Source of the DNA: Sorghum bicolor
Taxonomy: Eukaryota; Streptophyta; Magnoliopsida; Poales; Poaceae
Assembly (NCBI RefSeq): GCF_000003195.3
Contig: NC_012872.2
Coordinates: 56,401,695-56,465,694 of the forward strand
Reading direction: 5' to 3'
DNA length: 64,000 nucleotides
The translations under genes were made by a program, and so were the position numbers. This document shows positions 33,801 to 46,379 of this stretch, piece by piece. Under the pieces are notes generated by a model. It made no database searches and was not told where the DNA came from. It worked only from the letters and a program-made list of their open reading frames with translations. Position 1 is the first letter of the stretch. The number at the start of each line of letters is the position of its first letter.

Positions 33801-36800
33801 TATTTTTTAAAAACGATCTACTTTGCATGTTTCTTCCCACCAGTCACTGAACTATGTGAATACGCTGGAAATGTTGATGTACCAATTGCAAGAGAGTCTA
33901 TCCGGGCAGTTGGAAAAATAGCACTACAGCAGTATGATGTTAATGCTATTGTGGACAGGCTTCTACAATTTCTTGAAATGGATAAGGATTATGTGACTGC
34001 TGAAACTCTAGTAAGTGTTTGTAATGCTAGTTACTGACCTTTACTCATGATCTAGTCTAGCAGGATTACGATTTATACTTGACTTCCATCTTGATGTTTC
34101 TGATTAAAAACTAAAATGCAGGTCTTGGTGAAAGATCTTCTCAGAAAATATCCTCAATGGAGCCATGATTGTATAGCTGTTGTTGGAAATATCAGCAGCA
34201 AAAACATTCAGGAGCCAAAAGGAAAAGCAGCTCTCATATGGATGTTGGGAGAATATTCACAAGACATGCATGATGCTCCATACATCCTTGAAAGTCTTGT
34301 TGAAAACTGGGATGAAGAGCACTCTCCTGAGGTACCCACATGTTCTTATTTTGTGTCGTTTATCTTATCCAGTAGTTGACCATGTTGTCACATATTTTAT
34401 GTGCTATAATGGACTCCAGTACACAATTTTCTTACATTTTGTACTAGGTTAACAAAGTTGCTAAAACTATTGTCCATATAGCAAGGAAAAATAATGATCT
34501 TCTACTTTTTTTCTTATGCGTGCATCGGAAGTTTGTTGTTCACAGTACTCTAGTCAAAGATAAGTATGTTTTTTGGCTGCGCGCAGGCAACCATTTCAAA
34601 TTTCGACTCTGATTATGAATTACTTTTTGTGTGTGTTAATAGTAAGCCGTGAGCTGTACTTTCCTGTTTTGTACCTTCCTATTCTACTGCTAGTGCTAAC
34701 GGCATGGCCCAGGGAGTTGGGATGGCAACCCCCAATCACGAGCATGCCTTATAGGCTCTTGCCTTTTATATTGTTGCCTAGTTTAGTGATTGGCTTATTG
34801 CCTTAGATAGCTATGTAATCAGCTATATATAGTGAACTGTATTCAGAGGAATAGCTGCCTCACTGCACCACAATACCTGTGTCTTCTTCTGTGTGTGTGT
34901 GTTGATCGGTGCTCTAACATTTGGTATCAGAGCCTGATCTCGTAGTTAGCCATGTCTTCTAAGTCTCCGGCCAAGACTGAGAAGCCCGAAGGCAGCAACG
35001 ACGAGAACAAGGTCCGTCCGTCGCGCTCGCCGCGACGTCGCCGTGGGCGCTCTGACAGTCGTCGTCGCTCCGGCTCCAGAGTTGTCGAGCGAATCGTCGA
35101 GCGCTCGTCTGCACATGTTGCATGGCCGATGCTAACCCGGACGAACTACCCGGAGTGGGCACTGGTCATGGAAGTAAACTTCCAGACGCTGCGAGTATGG
35201 GACGTCGTCCAAGACGGCCTCTCCGACGACGCCGACGACGATGAGTACCATGACGACCGCCAGGCGATGGCCGGTCTCTTACGCTCGGTGCCGTCCGAGC
35301 TCTGGAACACGCTGGCCAGGAAGGACACGGTGAAGCAGGCCTGGGATGCAGTCAAGCATCTGCGGATCGGCGATGAGCGCGCGCGCGACGCCAGCGCGCA
35401 GCAGCTCCGCCGGGAGTTCGGCGCTCTCTCCTTCAAGGAGGGCGAAACCGTCAGCGACTTCGGCGTCCGCATCTCCACACTCGCTGCCAACCTGCGCTCC
35501 CTCGGCGACAACATCCAGGATGCAGAGGTAGTCAAAAAGCTCCTGCAGGTTGTTCCAGAGAAGCTCACGCAGGCCGCCGTCTCCCTCGAGATGTTCCTCG
35601 ACCTCAACAGGGTCTCAATCGAGGAGGTGATCGGGCGGCTGAGGGTGTTCGAGGAGCGACTCAAGCCGAAGGAAGTGACGGACTCGCTGGGCCGACTGAT
35701 GCTCTGTGAAGAGGACTGGGAGGCGCGCCGCAAATCACGTCGTGAGCAGGAGAACTCCGGCGGATCGGGTTCTGGCGCCCGCGGCAAGCAGCGTGGGCGC
35801 GGACGCGGACGCGGCGGCTCAGGCACTTCGTCGCGTGATGGCCGTGATGGCCAGAACGCGCAGGCGGCCAAACCTGGCGGCAAGAAGCGGCCCCCCGGCT
35901 ACCACTGCCAGTCCTGCGGCAAAACTGGTCACTGGACCAATGAGTGCCGCAGCAAGAAGAAGGGCGCGGCGCACGTCGCACAAGCCGAGGAAGAAGAGCA
36001 CGCGCTGATGTACATCACGGCGGATCCAGAGGTAATTGCATCGCCCGTGGCGTGTTGTCCTCACAGGCCTCCATTGACGCCAGCAGCCCCGGAGTCGGAG
36101 ACACGGGTTCACATCACTGAACCCAAGGTCCTCCTTCACCTCAGCGAGGAGCAGGAGGAGGCCGTGCAACCCCATCGGTGGGTGCTCGACACTGGCGCAA
36201 CGAACCACATGACGGGCGCCCGCAATGTCTTCGCCGAGCTCGACACCAGCATCTCTGGAACAGTCAAGTTCGGAGACGGCTCGGTGGTGAACATCCATGG
36301 CAAGGGGACGGTACTGTTCGTCTGCAGGACCGGTGAACATCGTCAGCTGGACGGCGTCTACTACATCCCTCGCCTCACCACCAACATCATCAGTCTCGGC
36401 CAGCTGGACGAGACTGGGTTCAAGGTCGACATCGAGTCGGGCATACTCCGTCTCTTCGACCCGGACCGGCAGCTGCTGGCGAAGGTGCATCGATCGCCAA
36501 GTCGATTGTACTTCCTCGACATGAAGGTGACTGCCTCTGTGTGCCTCACAGCACGGGTTGGCGACATGGCGTGGCGATGGCACGAACGCTACGGTCACCT
36601 CAACTTCAAGGCGCTGCGCAAACTGGGACGCGCCGACATGGTGTGTGGACTGCCCACCATAGACCATGTCGAGCAGGTCTGTGAAGACTGCGTCCTGGCG
36701 AAACAGAAGCGGGCGCCGTTCCCCAAGGCCGCAAAGTTCAGGGCTCAGGAGGAGCTCGAGCTGGTCCATGGAGATCTCTGCGGCCCCATCACGCCGGCAA

Positions 36801-39800
36801 CACCGGCTGGGAACGTCTACTTCCTTCTACTCGTCGACGACATGAGCCGCTTCATGTGGCTCACCCTCCTGCGTTCCAAGGCGGATGCCCCAGCAGCCAT
36901 CCAGACGTTTCAGGCGCGTGTTGAGCGCGAGACGGGCAAGAAACTGAAGGTACTCCGGACTGACAACGGCGGTGAGTTCACCTCAGTTGAATTTGGGGAG
37001 TACTGTGCAGCAGAGGGGATTCAGCGTCACCATTCAGCCCCCTATACGCCGCAGCAGAATGGCGTTGTAGAGCGGCGAAACCAGACCGTGGTGGCAATGG
37101 CGAGGAGCATCCTTCGAGCCCGCGGAGTACCAGGGTGCTTCTGGGGGGAGGCAGTGCACACTGCTGTCTTCCTGCTCAATAGATCACCCACTGCTGCGCT
37201 CGATGGGAAGACCCCGTACCAGGCGTGGTACGGGAAGAAACCCCCTGTACACTTCCTCAAAGTGTTTGGGTGTGTTGCCTACATCAAGCAAGTGCGCCCA
37301 CACCTCGCCAAACTGGACGACAGAGGCATCAAGGTCGTCTTCATCGGTTACCAGGACGGGACCAAGGCGTACAGGTTCTTTGATCCTGAGGCCGCACGCG
37401 TCTACGTCTCCCGCGACGCCGTCTTCGATGAAGATGCGCGGTGGAACTGGGAAGAAAATCTGGGCGCTGATGACCGTCTGCCCTTCTCCATCGAAGAAGA
37501 CCACGGGGTGCAGATGCAGCCGATTGCAGCACCCGTGACGCGGTTGCAACCTGCGTCCACTGCCCCCGCGACTTCTTCCCCAGCCCCGAGCATGACCTCG
37601 GCGTCATCCCCTGCTCCAAGCGCGACGCGGGCTTCGCCATCTCCTTCGACCCCGTCTGCATCGACGCAGGACATACGAACTCAGATTGAGTTCGCGACGC
37701 CGCTCGCCAATCGACTCCAACCTCGACGCCTATGATGAGGGGGAGCCACATCGGTACCGCACGCTGGACAACGTCCTCGGTACAGATGCAGTACCAGGGC
37801 TGGCACACCGAGACACCGCCGAGGCCGAACTCCACGCAGTTAGCCATGCTGTGAGCGTGGAGGAGCCCCGCTCGCTGAAGGAGGCCGACGGCGATCCTAA
37901 CTGGGTTGCCGCAATGGAGGAGGAAATGAAGTCGATCTGCGACAACCACACTTGGTCGCTGGTCGAGCTTCCACACGGACATCGGGCCATCGGCTTGAAG
38001 TGGGTCTACAAAGTCAAGCGTGACGAGAACGGCGCCATTGTCAAGTACAAGGCGCGTCTTGTCGCAAAAGGCTATGTGCAGCAGCCTGGAGTCGACTTCG
38101 AGGAGGTCTATGCCCCGGTCGCACGGCTGGAGTCAGTGCGGCTGGTCCTCGCGATCGCAGCACACTTCGGCTGGGGCGTCCATCACATGGACGTCAAATC
38201 GGCGTTCTTGAACGGCGAACTCCAGGAGGAGGTATACGTTCAGCAACCTCCAGGCTTCACCGACAACGACCACAAGCATAGAGTGCTCCGCCTCCACAAA
38301 GCACTCTATGGACTGCGACAGGCTCCGCGCGCCTGGAACCAGAAGCTGGACACCGAGCTGCTGCGGCTTGGGTTCAAGCGCTGCGTCGACGAGCATGGAA
38401 TGTACACCCGCGGTCAAGGCACTGGCCGCCTGATTGTCGGTGTATACGTCGACGACCTCATCATAACTGGAGGAAACACCAACGCCGTGACAAAGTTCAA
38501 GCAGCAGATGCTGAGCACATTTAAGATGAGTGACCTTGGCCTGCTCTCCTACTACCTTGGGCTCGAGGTGACACAGGGAGCAGCTGGTATCTCACTCCGG
38601 CAGACGGCGTACGCCTCAAAGATACTCGAGAAGGCGGGCTTGAGTGGTTGCAATGCAAGTGCAACCCCCATGGAGCCAAGGCTGAAGCTGCTCAAGGAAG
38701 GAACTTCGCTGGCTGTTGATGCAACGGAGTACCGGAGCCTAATTGGGAGCCTTAGGTACCTGTGCAATTCCCGGCCAGACCTGGCTTATCCTGTGGGGTA
38801 CTTGAGCAGATTCATGGAGGCGCCACGGCAAGAGCACCTCACTGCTGTGAAACGTGTGCTCCGGTACGTGGCAGGCACACTGCACTGGGGACTACACTAC
38901 TACCCCGGGAAGAAGAACTGTGGTGCGCCGGAGTTGCTGGGATACTCAGACAGCGACTTGGCTGGCGATGTGAATGACAGAAAGAGCACTAGTGGGCTCA
39001 TCTTCTTCCTTGCAGGGGGACCGGTTGCTTGGCAATCGGCGAAGCAGAAAGTTGTTGCTCTGTTCATGCGAAGCAGAGTACATTGCTGCTGCTGCTGCTG
39101 CGTGCGAGGCAGTTTGGCTGGCACGATTGCTAGCTGAGCTCATCGGAGGAGCTGTCCTTGCACCAAGACTGCTGGTAGACAACAAGTCTGCCATCGCTTT
39201 GATGAAAAATCCTGTACACCATGACCGGAGCAAGCATATTGATGTGAAGTTCCATTTCATCCGGGAATGCTGTGACAGGAAGCTGATTCATGTTGAGTTC
39301 GTCGGAACAGACTTGCAGCTAGGTGACATCCTAACAAAAGCACTGGGTCGCATTCGGTTCCAAGAACTTCGAAGCATGATAGGCATGAAGAAGATAGAGT
39401 AGGTACTCACGGCTTAGGAGGAGATTGTTAATAGTAAGCCGTGAGCTGTACTTTCCTGTTTTGTACCTTCCTATTCTACTGCTAGTGCTAACGGCATGGC
39501 CCAGGGAGTTGGGATGGCAACCCCCAATCACGAGCATGCCTTATAGGCTCTTGCCTTTTATATTGTTGCCTAGTTTAGTGATTGGCTTATTGCCTTAGAT
39601 AGCTATGTAATCAGCTATATATAGTGAACTGTATTCAGAGGAATAGCTGCCTCACTGCACCACAATACCTGTGTCTTCTTCTGTGTGTGTGTGTTGATCG
39701 GTGCTCTAACAGTGTGTTGAGTTTGTATATTTGGAAATGATACTAGTATTTGTCTCGAAAAGTAGTTGTATACTATAATTTTGCCATCCTCTATGAATAT

Positions 39801-42800
39801 AATACAACATTAGATTAGTTGTCAAAGTTGTTTTAGGGGACTGTGCTGATGTCCAAGATTTCACTTATTTTTGACTGAGAGAGTACATACATGACTGACA
39901 ATTTTGTGTCCCAAAATCAGTAACAGTAGCATACACATCTAAGATAAGGGAGAACATTCAATTACAACTTAAATTTTCTAATTGGTGGAATGGAAGTTTT
40001 GGTATCATGTATGAAAACCATTTACTTCCTGCTACACTGAAATTGAGGATGACTTTGTTGCCCTTATCTGAACTATCATCTTGAGCCCTGTAGGATTACC
40101 CTGATATTAGTGTAGAATTTCATGCATCTGCTTTAGATTTTTTATGGGTTGTCTCTATCCATTAGCTACTCATTCTTGAGTTCCACTTAACGTTTCCGTT
40201 GATACTGTATCTTGAAGGTTCGCTTGCATCTCCTGACAGCAGTGATGAAATGTTTCTTTAAAAGACCTCCAGAGACACAAAAGGCACTAGGAGCTACACT
40301 AGCAGCTGGTCTATCTGACACCCACCAGGTCAGGATTTGTTTGAGTTTCTGCTATAAAAGATGGATTATTCATCACCATTGGTGAAAAGATTTTGATCTG
40401 GGTAAACCTCACATCTGTTGCAGGATGTTCATGACAGAGCGCTTTTCTACTACAGGCTTTTGCAATACAATCCTAATGTAGCAGAACGTGTAGTAAACCC
40501 TCCCAAACAAGCTGTCTCTGTATTTGCAGATACACAGAGCAGTGAAATCAAAGATCGGATATTTGATGAGTTCAACAGTCTATCAGTTGTATATCAGAAG
40601 GTATGCAAATTAATCTGATCTGAACTATTGCTAAAAATTTTACACATGGAGACCTTTACTTGCTATTTCATGTAATTCTGATTATCATATAGGGTGTGTT
40701 TGGTTGTCTGCATATGGGTGTACGCATAGTTCTCGTGTTTGGATGGCTGCATTTTGGGCCTAATGCAGCATTAAACAATACAAAAGGGGCTGTATTGCCT
40801 AGTTCGCAAAATTTGGCCAGTCTGTGGAGTGCAGGCTTGCATAAACTAGGGGGGCCATGGAATTGGACCCTCACCTCCCTACCTCCTCCGCCGCTCGCTC
40901 AGCCCCAGTTTGCACGAGGCGCAGGCCGTTGTGGTGCTACCAAGCACACCACTGCTGTTGCCCTGCCAGCTCTGTGCTTCTTGTACCATCGTTGAGATGG
41001 GAGGTATCATCTCCTGAGACAGGGCGATGCGGTGAGGCGTCACTGGGATCTTGAGCGCCAGAGGTCCCGCTGGAATCTCGAGGGATGCTGGACCACCACC
41101 ACGGCACTAGCCACAGTTCCATCTCGATGCCCTACAGAAGCCCCCCTGACCCACTTGACTTTGGTGTTGGCAGTCTACAGCTCGGTCTCTGCATCAGAGA
41201 TCCAGGCCTTTACCTTCTTCACCTCTGTGTTCACCACAGAGAGAGCCATGCCAAGCTCGCCAGCTACCTTCCTGCTCTGCTCCTCACCCTGCACAGCCGA
41301 CTGGAGCTTGCTACTCAGCTCATAGATCTCCTCATTGATGCCAGTGAACATGAGGGTTGGGGTCCCTGATGCTCTATTGTTGTTGTGCCTGCATGGCAGG
41401 CTTGGCAATGAAATGACATCAAGCTTGACCTACTTGAGTGTGATCTTGGCCTGATTTTCTATCTCCTTGGTCTGGTTCTTGCCTGGTGTGCTCTAGAACT
41501 AGTCGAGCATGAGTCTTTTCTTTCTATTTTTTTGGGGTCCTTGGTTTGGAGTTTGTCCATTGTGGGTGTGAGGAGGCAGCAATGGTCTTGTTGTTCGGTC
41601 TCGAGGGACTGGAGGTGGGACGGAGGTAACAGATTTTACGCGTACCATGAAAATAAGGAGACTATATGCAATAAAATGCAAGCAATCAAACATGATCAAG
41701 CACAGTGCAAAATGTTCTATCAAATCAACTAAACACCGGCACTCTGCATTAGTTTATGCTGGTTTAGGCTGTCCTGCAATGGGCCTAATGCAGCCTAGGA
41801 GGGATGCAAGCAACCAAACACACCCATAAATTATGCTAATGGGCCTCGTTGGGATTTCCACTTCTAATTTCATTGGCCATCGTGGTGCAACTTTTACTTT
41901 AGTATCCTTGCTTTCAAGTTGCCTCACCTTTCTAGATTATTTATTTACTTTTGACTAACTCCAATAACTGGTAGTGGGGAGAGATCTAAATGTAGAACTT
42001 TGCTGAATACTAGTTGGCTTGTGATTTTGGTTAACTGTTGATCTGTACTGTTCTCAATTCTTTTGTTAAATGGATGGTTGATTTCAAGCACTACCAACTT
42101 GCCTCCTGGGTCCTGGCAGATTATGAATTCTTTAGATAAGTTCCATGATATATTTTCTTTGGTTTTCTTAAAAAAGACAATGATTTTGAAATAAAGAACT
42201 GTATGTAAGGTTGGTAACATTGTATGTTTAGCTAATACATCACACAAGAGATTAAGGGCTGTCTTCAACGGTAAAGGCAGTTGTAGGCCCATGATAAACT
42301 CTTCTGCAGACCCTTGCTTGAGGTAAATTGAATCAAGCGACTCAAATAGAGTTCATGCCTTTGCTATGTATTGTATTGTCTGGCGATATTCTGTCATGCC
42401 AAAACAGTAAAACACACACCTTTTATGGCTGGATTAAATTTTTTTCACATTTCTTTGATGTGCACTTAATGCAATTTACAAATGCTGGAGCTGACAGGAG
42501 CATGTGTTCATAGCAAGGCAACCACTCAAATATTGAGTATATGTTATTCAATGTTTGCATAAAAGGTACTAACATCTATGTATTTTGCAGCCATCGTACA
42601 TGTTTACAGATAAGGAACATCGTGGACCATTTGAGTACTCAGAGGATCTGACAAGCTTGACTGTTGGGGCAGAGGATCCAGAAAATGTAATTTCTGCCCA
42701 AAGATATCAAGAAAATGACAATGATCTTTTGCTAAGTACTTCAGATAAAGAGGACAATGGTACAAGAGCCAGCAATGGTTCTTCCACCTCTACATACAAT

Positions 42801-43752
42801 GCTCCTTCCGATTTGATTAGCCCTTCATTGATAGGCTCTCAAACACCAGCTGAAACTTCACTAATTAATACTGGTGGGCCGACACATTCCTCACAATCAA
42901 ACTTTAGTCTCGATGACCTTCTTGGCCTTGGCGTGACTGAAGCTCCTGCTCCACCACCACCAGCACTGACCCTTAACTCGAAGCCTGTGCTAGATCCTGG
43001 TACATTCCAGAGGAAATGGGGCCAGCTGGCATTGGCACTGTCTCAGGTATGCTACTATTAGGTTTTTGTCAATGCATTTTCTGATTACAAGCAGAGCAAC
43101 ATTCGCCACATAGCCTTTTCCACATCTTGGTCGATTTTCTTACAGTTTTAGCAAAGTAGCCTACTGCATGAGATCTTTTTGTTTTTTTGGTTACGGTTGA
43201 CTAATATATTTGTTTCTCATGGAGAGTATGAAACTAGAAGTCTGTTCCAATTCATGGCTTATGAACAGTGATTTCGCCTGATTTAGGTCATGATTTAGCA
43301 AAGTGGTCTAATGAATTTAAACCCTGAGTGCCATGGTTGTCTAGGGCATATCTTACCTTGAAATTTATCTCCCAATATGTCTGATATCAACTGTCCTCTG
43401 TTCTGAGCTATTTTTTCCCCCATTCTGACCTGAAATGTTTTCTACTGTGTTTCGTTGACAGGAATGTTCTTTGAGTCCACAAGGAGCAGCAGCTTTGATG
43501 AATCCCCAATCACTCATCCGTCATATGCAAAGCAATTACATCCAATGTATTGCTTCAGGTGGTCAGCCTCCGAACTACAAGTTCTTTTTCTATGCCCAGA
43601 AAGATGGGGCTACTGCTTTCTTCCTTGTTGAATGTATTGTGAACACAGCATCAGCGAAGGCGCAGCTCAAAATTAAGGCTGATGATGGGGCTGCTGTTGA
43701 GGCATTCTCGACTTTGTTTCAGTCAGCCTTGTCCAAATTTGGGCTTTCTTGA
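30844..43752 (+). CDS. AP4B1: AP-4 complex subunit beta (beta-adaptin-like), 11 exons
   Basis: AP-4 is a trans-Golgi adaptor that sorts cargo, including vacuolar receptors in plants. I join exons 30844-30899, 30989-31505, 32685-32809, 32893-33091, 33510-33738, 33844-34010, 34122-34331, 40218-40328, 40424-40600, 42591-43046 and 43462-43752. All introns are GT-AG, phases agree, and the product is 845 aa, close to the 841 aa I recall for the Arabidopsis beta-adaptin-like A protein. Residues about 20-590 are the HEAT-repeat trunk ([43 protein letters not shown]). About 590-730 is an acidic and Ser/Pro-rich hinge (DDLLGLG); the rest is the appendage. The exon path is nearly collinear with the Arabidopsis protein. 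The gene symbol follows family usage. Confidence 0.95.
32242..32597 (+). repeat. Imperfect 176-bp tandem duplication in AP-4 beta intron 2
   Basis: The block starting AATCCATTGTTATTCATTTC at 32242 recurs at 32418 with small indels. Both copies include GGAACATCAAAACTCAG and TTGCAGTTGGTGCTTTG. Each copy therefore also carries a TTGCAG acceptor-like site that is not used in my gene model. Confidence 0.85.
34629..34633. repeat. Target-site duplication GTGTG, left
   Basis: GTGTG lies before the LTR at 34634 and again at 39712-39716. The flank is itself GT-rich, but the match is exact and at the right place. Confidence 0.85.
34634..34919 (+). repeat. 5' LTR of copia element
   Basis: It begins TGTTAATAGTAAGCC and ends GGTGCTCTAACA. 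TATATATAG about 205 bp in is the likely TATA box. Confidence 0.95.
34922..34934 (+). other. Primer-binding site, initiator Met tRNA
   Basis: TGGTATCAGAGCC starts two bases after the 5' LTR. It is the standard plant copia primer site, complementary to initiator tRNA-Met. Confidence 0.93.
34952..39402 (+). pseudogene. copia gag-pol polyprotein, two frameshifts
   Basis: Frame 1 (34952-37735, 927 aa) holds gag with a [14 protein letters not shown] knuckle (about 35907-35948), protease [11 protein letters not shown] (about 36185), the pre-integrase finger, and integrase with [17 protein letters not shown] and QNGVVERRN. Near 37700 the frame shifts, and 37686-39137 gives RT with [12 protein letters not shown] and [10 protein letters not shown] and then RNase H. 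Near 39060, at the usual KQKVVALSSCEAEY motif, a second shift moves the end to the frame of 38974-39402. Each shift is a one-base net change. The protein domains are otherwise well preserved, including the start MSSKSPAK 32 bases after the LTR. The copia lineage is not assigned. Confidence 0.93.
39409..39425 (+). other. Polypurine tract of copia element
   Basis: GGCTTAGGAGGAGAT lies immediately before the 3' LTR. Confidence 0.75.
39426..39711 (+). repeat. 3' LTR of copia element
   Basis: No difference from the 5' LTR was seen on reading both through. It is followed by the GTGTG duplication. Confidence 0.95.
40692..41825. mobile_element. Non-autonomous DNA transposon in AP-4 beta intron 9
   Basis: The ends GGGTGTGTTTGGTTG and, reverse complemented, GGGTGTGTTTGGTTG are perfect 15-bp inverted repeats. 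The 1134-bp element is flanked by ATA on both sides (40689-40691 and 41826-41828). A subterminal word GGGCCTAATGCAGC occurs near both ends. A short minus frame (41175-41408) has a coiled-coil look but no transposase motif. A three-base duplication suggests a Harbinger- or CACTA-like mechanism, but the ATA target is not the usual TWA and the termini are not CACTA. Superfamily left open. Confidence 0.75.
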
Positions 43753-45011
43753 TCCTGAGTATTTTGTCTGAGCGATTCAGTGGTCCACTGTTTTTTTCTG
43801 GCTTTCACAGTTTGCCCCCACTCTGCTCCCTAAGCTTGTCCAGTACTTGATCAAACTATTGGAGAAATCAGAGTAGAAGGTGCAATTCGAGGGCATAGCA
43901 ATATATTATTATTACTAGATTCAGCAAGAGAGCTCTGGAGTTCTGCGGAGGAAAATCTTATTTGTATTATTTGGGTGACTGTGCATCTGTACATGACTAC
44001 ATGTCACCCAGATAAATAGCTGGGTTATTTAGGATTGTACTAGTTTTGATGTCTTGATCTCTTCTGGAGGGCCTTCTTTTTCTTTAAGGTTGTAGAAACA
44101 ACACACAACACCCCCTTCCATGTATTCTATTTACCGTTATTTCTTGCACAGATGATCAATACAGATGTTTCTTCCATTTTGATAAACAAGTACTCCCATG
44201 TTCAGTCATCTTTGCCTCAGTTAAGTTCTTTTAATTTTTACAGTTTCTTTAGAAAATAGCAAATGCACTATCATGACATTTCATTGAGAGTAACAAAATA
44301 ATTTGATGTTGTGGCTGTTAGTGCATTGCGGATTTATGTTGTTAGTAGAATAAAACGTAATTTTTGCTGCTACTCTTAAATAAACTGTGACCGCAAAGCA
44401 GTCCTCTATAAGCTTAGTTTCGAACAGAACCGGTTGGCAAGTGCAGATATGTTTGTTACACTTGTTTTGAGTTTTGAATCTGGCCAAATAAACAAAGCAA
44501 AACATGTGTCTGGGAGCACCATCCATCTATTGTTAGCGGCAATGCCGCCAGTCTTATAATTGTGATCAATGAACACCCCTACGCTTTCTGCTACGAAAGT
44601 GAGGCAACCAAAATTCACTATCACCGCGAACATGAACGCGTTAGGAATCACATATGTAGGCTACTCAGATGTCAGATTCCTCAAAGACCACAACCATCCA
44701 AACATCAGAGGCACAAAAAAAAATCGCTACACGCAGATGAAAACTGATGTATACTCTCATATTCATAGCATATCACATAACCAAGAGATTTTGATCCGAT
44801 CTATAGAAGACACATCCGCCAATACGAAATTATTAAACCATCGTCATATAAAAAGACTTCAAACTCGCCCAGAAAGCATGAGCCACCTTCTTCAAACTCG
44901 CCCAGAAAGCATGACACATATCAAAGCAACTAAAGTACCAGCTACAAACTACTATAGAAGCGGACGGACCGACCGCATCCGTCCGGGCCTTGTCGGGGGA
45001 GATCCATCCCA
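43753..45011. other. Convergent 3' regions of AP-4 beta and TOM7
   Basis: This holds the 3' UTR of AP-4 beta (probably to about 44180, with AT-rich polyadenylation-like words) and the 3' UTR of TOM7 from the right. A 28-base near-repeat containing CTTCAAACTCGCCCAGAAAG occurs at about 44858 and 44890. No further gene seen. Confidence 0.5.
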
Positions 45012-45251
45012 TCAGACGGGGGAGAGGAGCTGGAAGACGGAGGGCTTGGGCTCGGAGTTCATGCCGATGACGATGACGAGCGGGATGAAGCCGTAGTGCG
45101 CCACCACCTTGGCCTTCTTCATCGTCCACGTGGTCCACTCCTTCACGAGCCGCACCGTGGTCGCCGCCGCGGTGGCGTCCTCGTCGGCGGCGCCGCCCTT
45201 CTTCCCGCCCTTGCCCTTGGGCTTCGACTTCAGCGACGGACGCGACGCCAT
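45012..45251 (-). CDS. TOM7: Mitochondrial import receptor subunit TOM7
   Basis: The ORF is 79 aa, the usual plant TOM7 length. Residues 1-30 are basic (KSKPKGKGGKK) and then acidic/Ala-rich. The conserved part is VKEWTTWTMKKAKVVAHYGFI followed by one membrane segment (about 48-64) and the terminal PKPSVFQLLSPV motif typical of plants. TOM7 is a small outer-membrane protein that tunes assembly of the TOM translocase. The gene is intronless and convergent with AP-4 beta. The start at 45251 matches the family N-terminus; longer overlapping frames here are in other frames. Confidence 0.96.
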   Translation of the reverse strand: MASRPSLKSKPKGKGGKKGGAADEDATAAATTVRLVKEWTTWTMKKAKVVAHYGFIPLVIVIGMNSEPKPSVFQLLSPV

Positions 45252-46357
45252 GGCGAATCCTCCCCCGAACTGCTGGATCCGACGCGCCGAGCAAAACCCT
45301 AGGGAGGCTGCTGAGGCGTTTGGGGATTGTTTGATCTGAGGGCTGATGGTTGATGGTGGTGCGGAGCCCTCCTGTTAATAATGTTGGTTGGTTGGTTAGT
45401 GGGCTATTGGCCCATTTATGGGTCACTTTGCAGGCCTGACTGGCCCTGAAATATTTTATTGGGCTGGGCTTTAATAAATGAAAATGGATGGGCTGAACAT
45501 TCTGGGCTCGTTTCTAGTGGGCCAAACTAAACGCATCAGTCAAATATACGGAACCCATAATATCGTTTCTTTTTTCATGTGCATCCGTGCTGCCGTGGTA
45601 TTAGTAGTACGAGCAAGAGTCTTTCTTATCTTTGAGACGCCAAACGATTATTACTATCATATTACACGTTCGAGAAAATTTGCAACGTGATGAGTGACAA
45701 TATGTTTTATTATGAAAAATAAAAAAAAGATCACCCATACGAGCACGGCAGAAATGTCGCTATCAATCGTTGAACACTGTTTGTAGTGTGCTAGAAGTTA
45801 GGTATGCTTTCCGTATATCCCTCCTCGCGTTTGCTACGTCGCGCTAAAAGCAATTTCAATAGTTTAACTATTTTTATTATGAAGACTATTTTAGAATTTA
45901 TATAACAAAAAAATAGACTTTAACAAATATGCTATTTGATTTTAAAAATAGAAAAGTTGACTATTTCTTAATTTTTGGTGGCTGTATAAAGTCAACCACT
46001 AACATTAGCTATATGATTTTGTAAAATAGCAAAGCTATCGTGAACAATTTTTTTTTACGATGCAATTTGACCATACTAATTTTAGCCAAGCTTAGAAGTT
46101 GTTCTTATCACCGTGACCGAGCTATTAATGGTCAATTTAAATTTGTATAAAAAAAATAAAGGCCATGCAAAACTGCAGCTTATGTAATGCTCGTACTAGA
46201 CGTCATTATTTATTATTATTTCTCCAGTAATATATCAAGCCAGCTGACCACACGCGTCATGCACGTAAATGGGTACGGTGTCGATGATATATTCATCAAC
46301 TGAAGGGAAAAGCAGCTATAAAAGGGGGGAATCCAGTACACAGCACTCGTGCAACCG

Positions 46358-46379
46358 ACGGGACGGGACGGGACGGGAC
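46358..46379 (+). repeat. (GGACG)n pentanucleotide repeat
   Basis: About four units in a row. Confidence 0.9.

Larger units (their letters stand above)
34634..39711 (+). mobile_element. Ty1/copia retrotransposon in AP-4 beta intron 7, very young
   Basis: Two 286-bp LTRs (34634-34919 and 39426-39711) look identical base for base. It has a GTGTG target duplication, an initiator-Met PBS, a purine tract and the copia order gag-PR-IN-RT-RNase H. It lies in the same orientation as the host gene and enlarges intron 7 from about 0.8 to 5.9 kb. Identical LTRs imply a very recent insertion. Pol nevertheless has two frameshifts. Confidence 0.97.

Noticed and set aside
35146..36769. Minus frames of 245 and 316 aa in the copia element
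   Set aside because: Antisense shadows of gag-pol; copia elements of this type are not known to carry antisense genes and no domain is visible.
41175..41408. 77-aa minus frame with coiled-coil look inside the DNA transposon
   Set aside because: Too short, no transposase motif, may be captured or chance sequence.
44833..45426. 197-aa minus frame overlapping TOM7
   Set aside because: It is the out-of-frame reading of TOM7 and its promoter; the 79-aa TOM7 frame has full family match.
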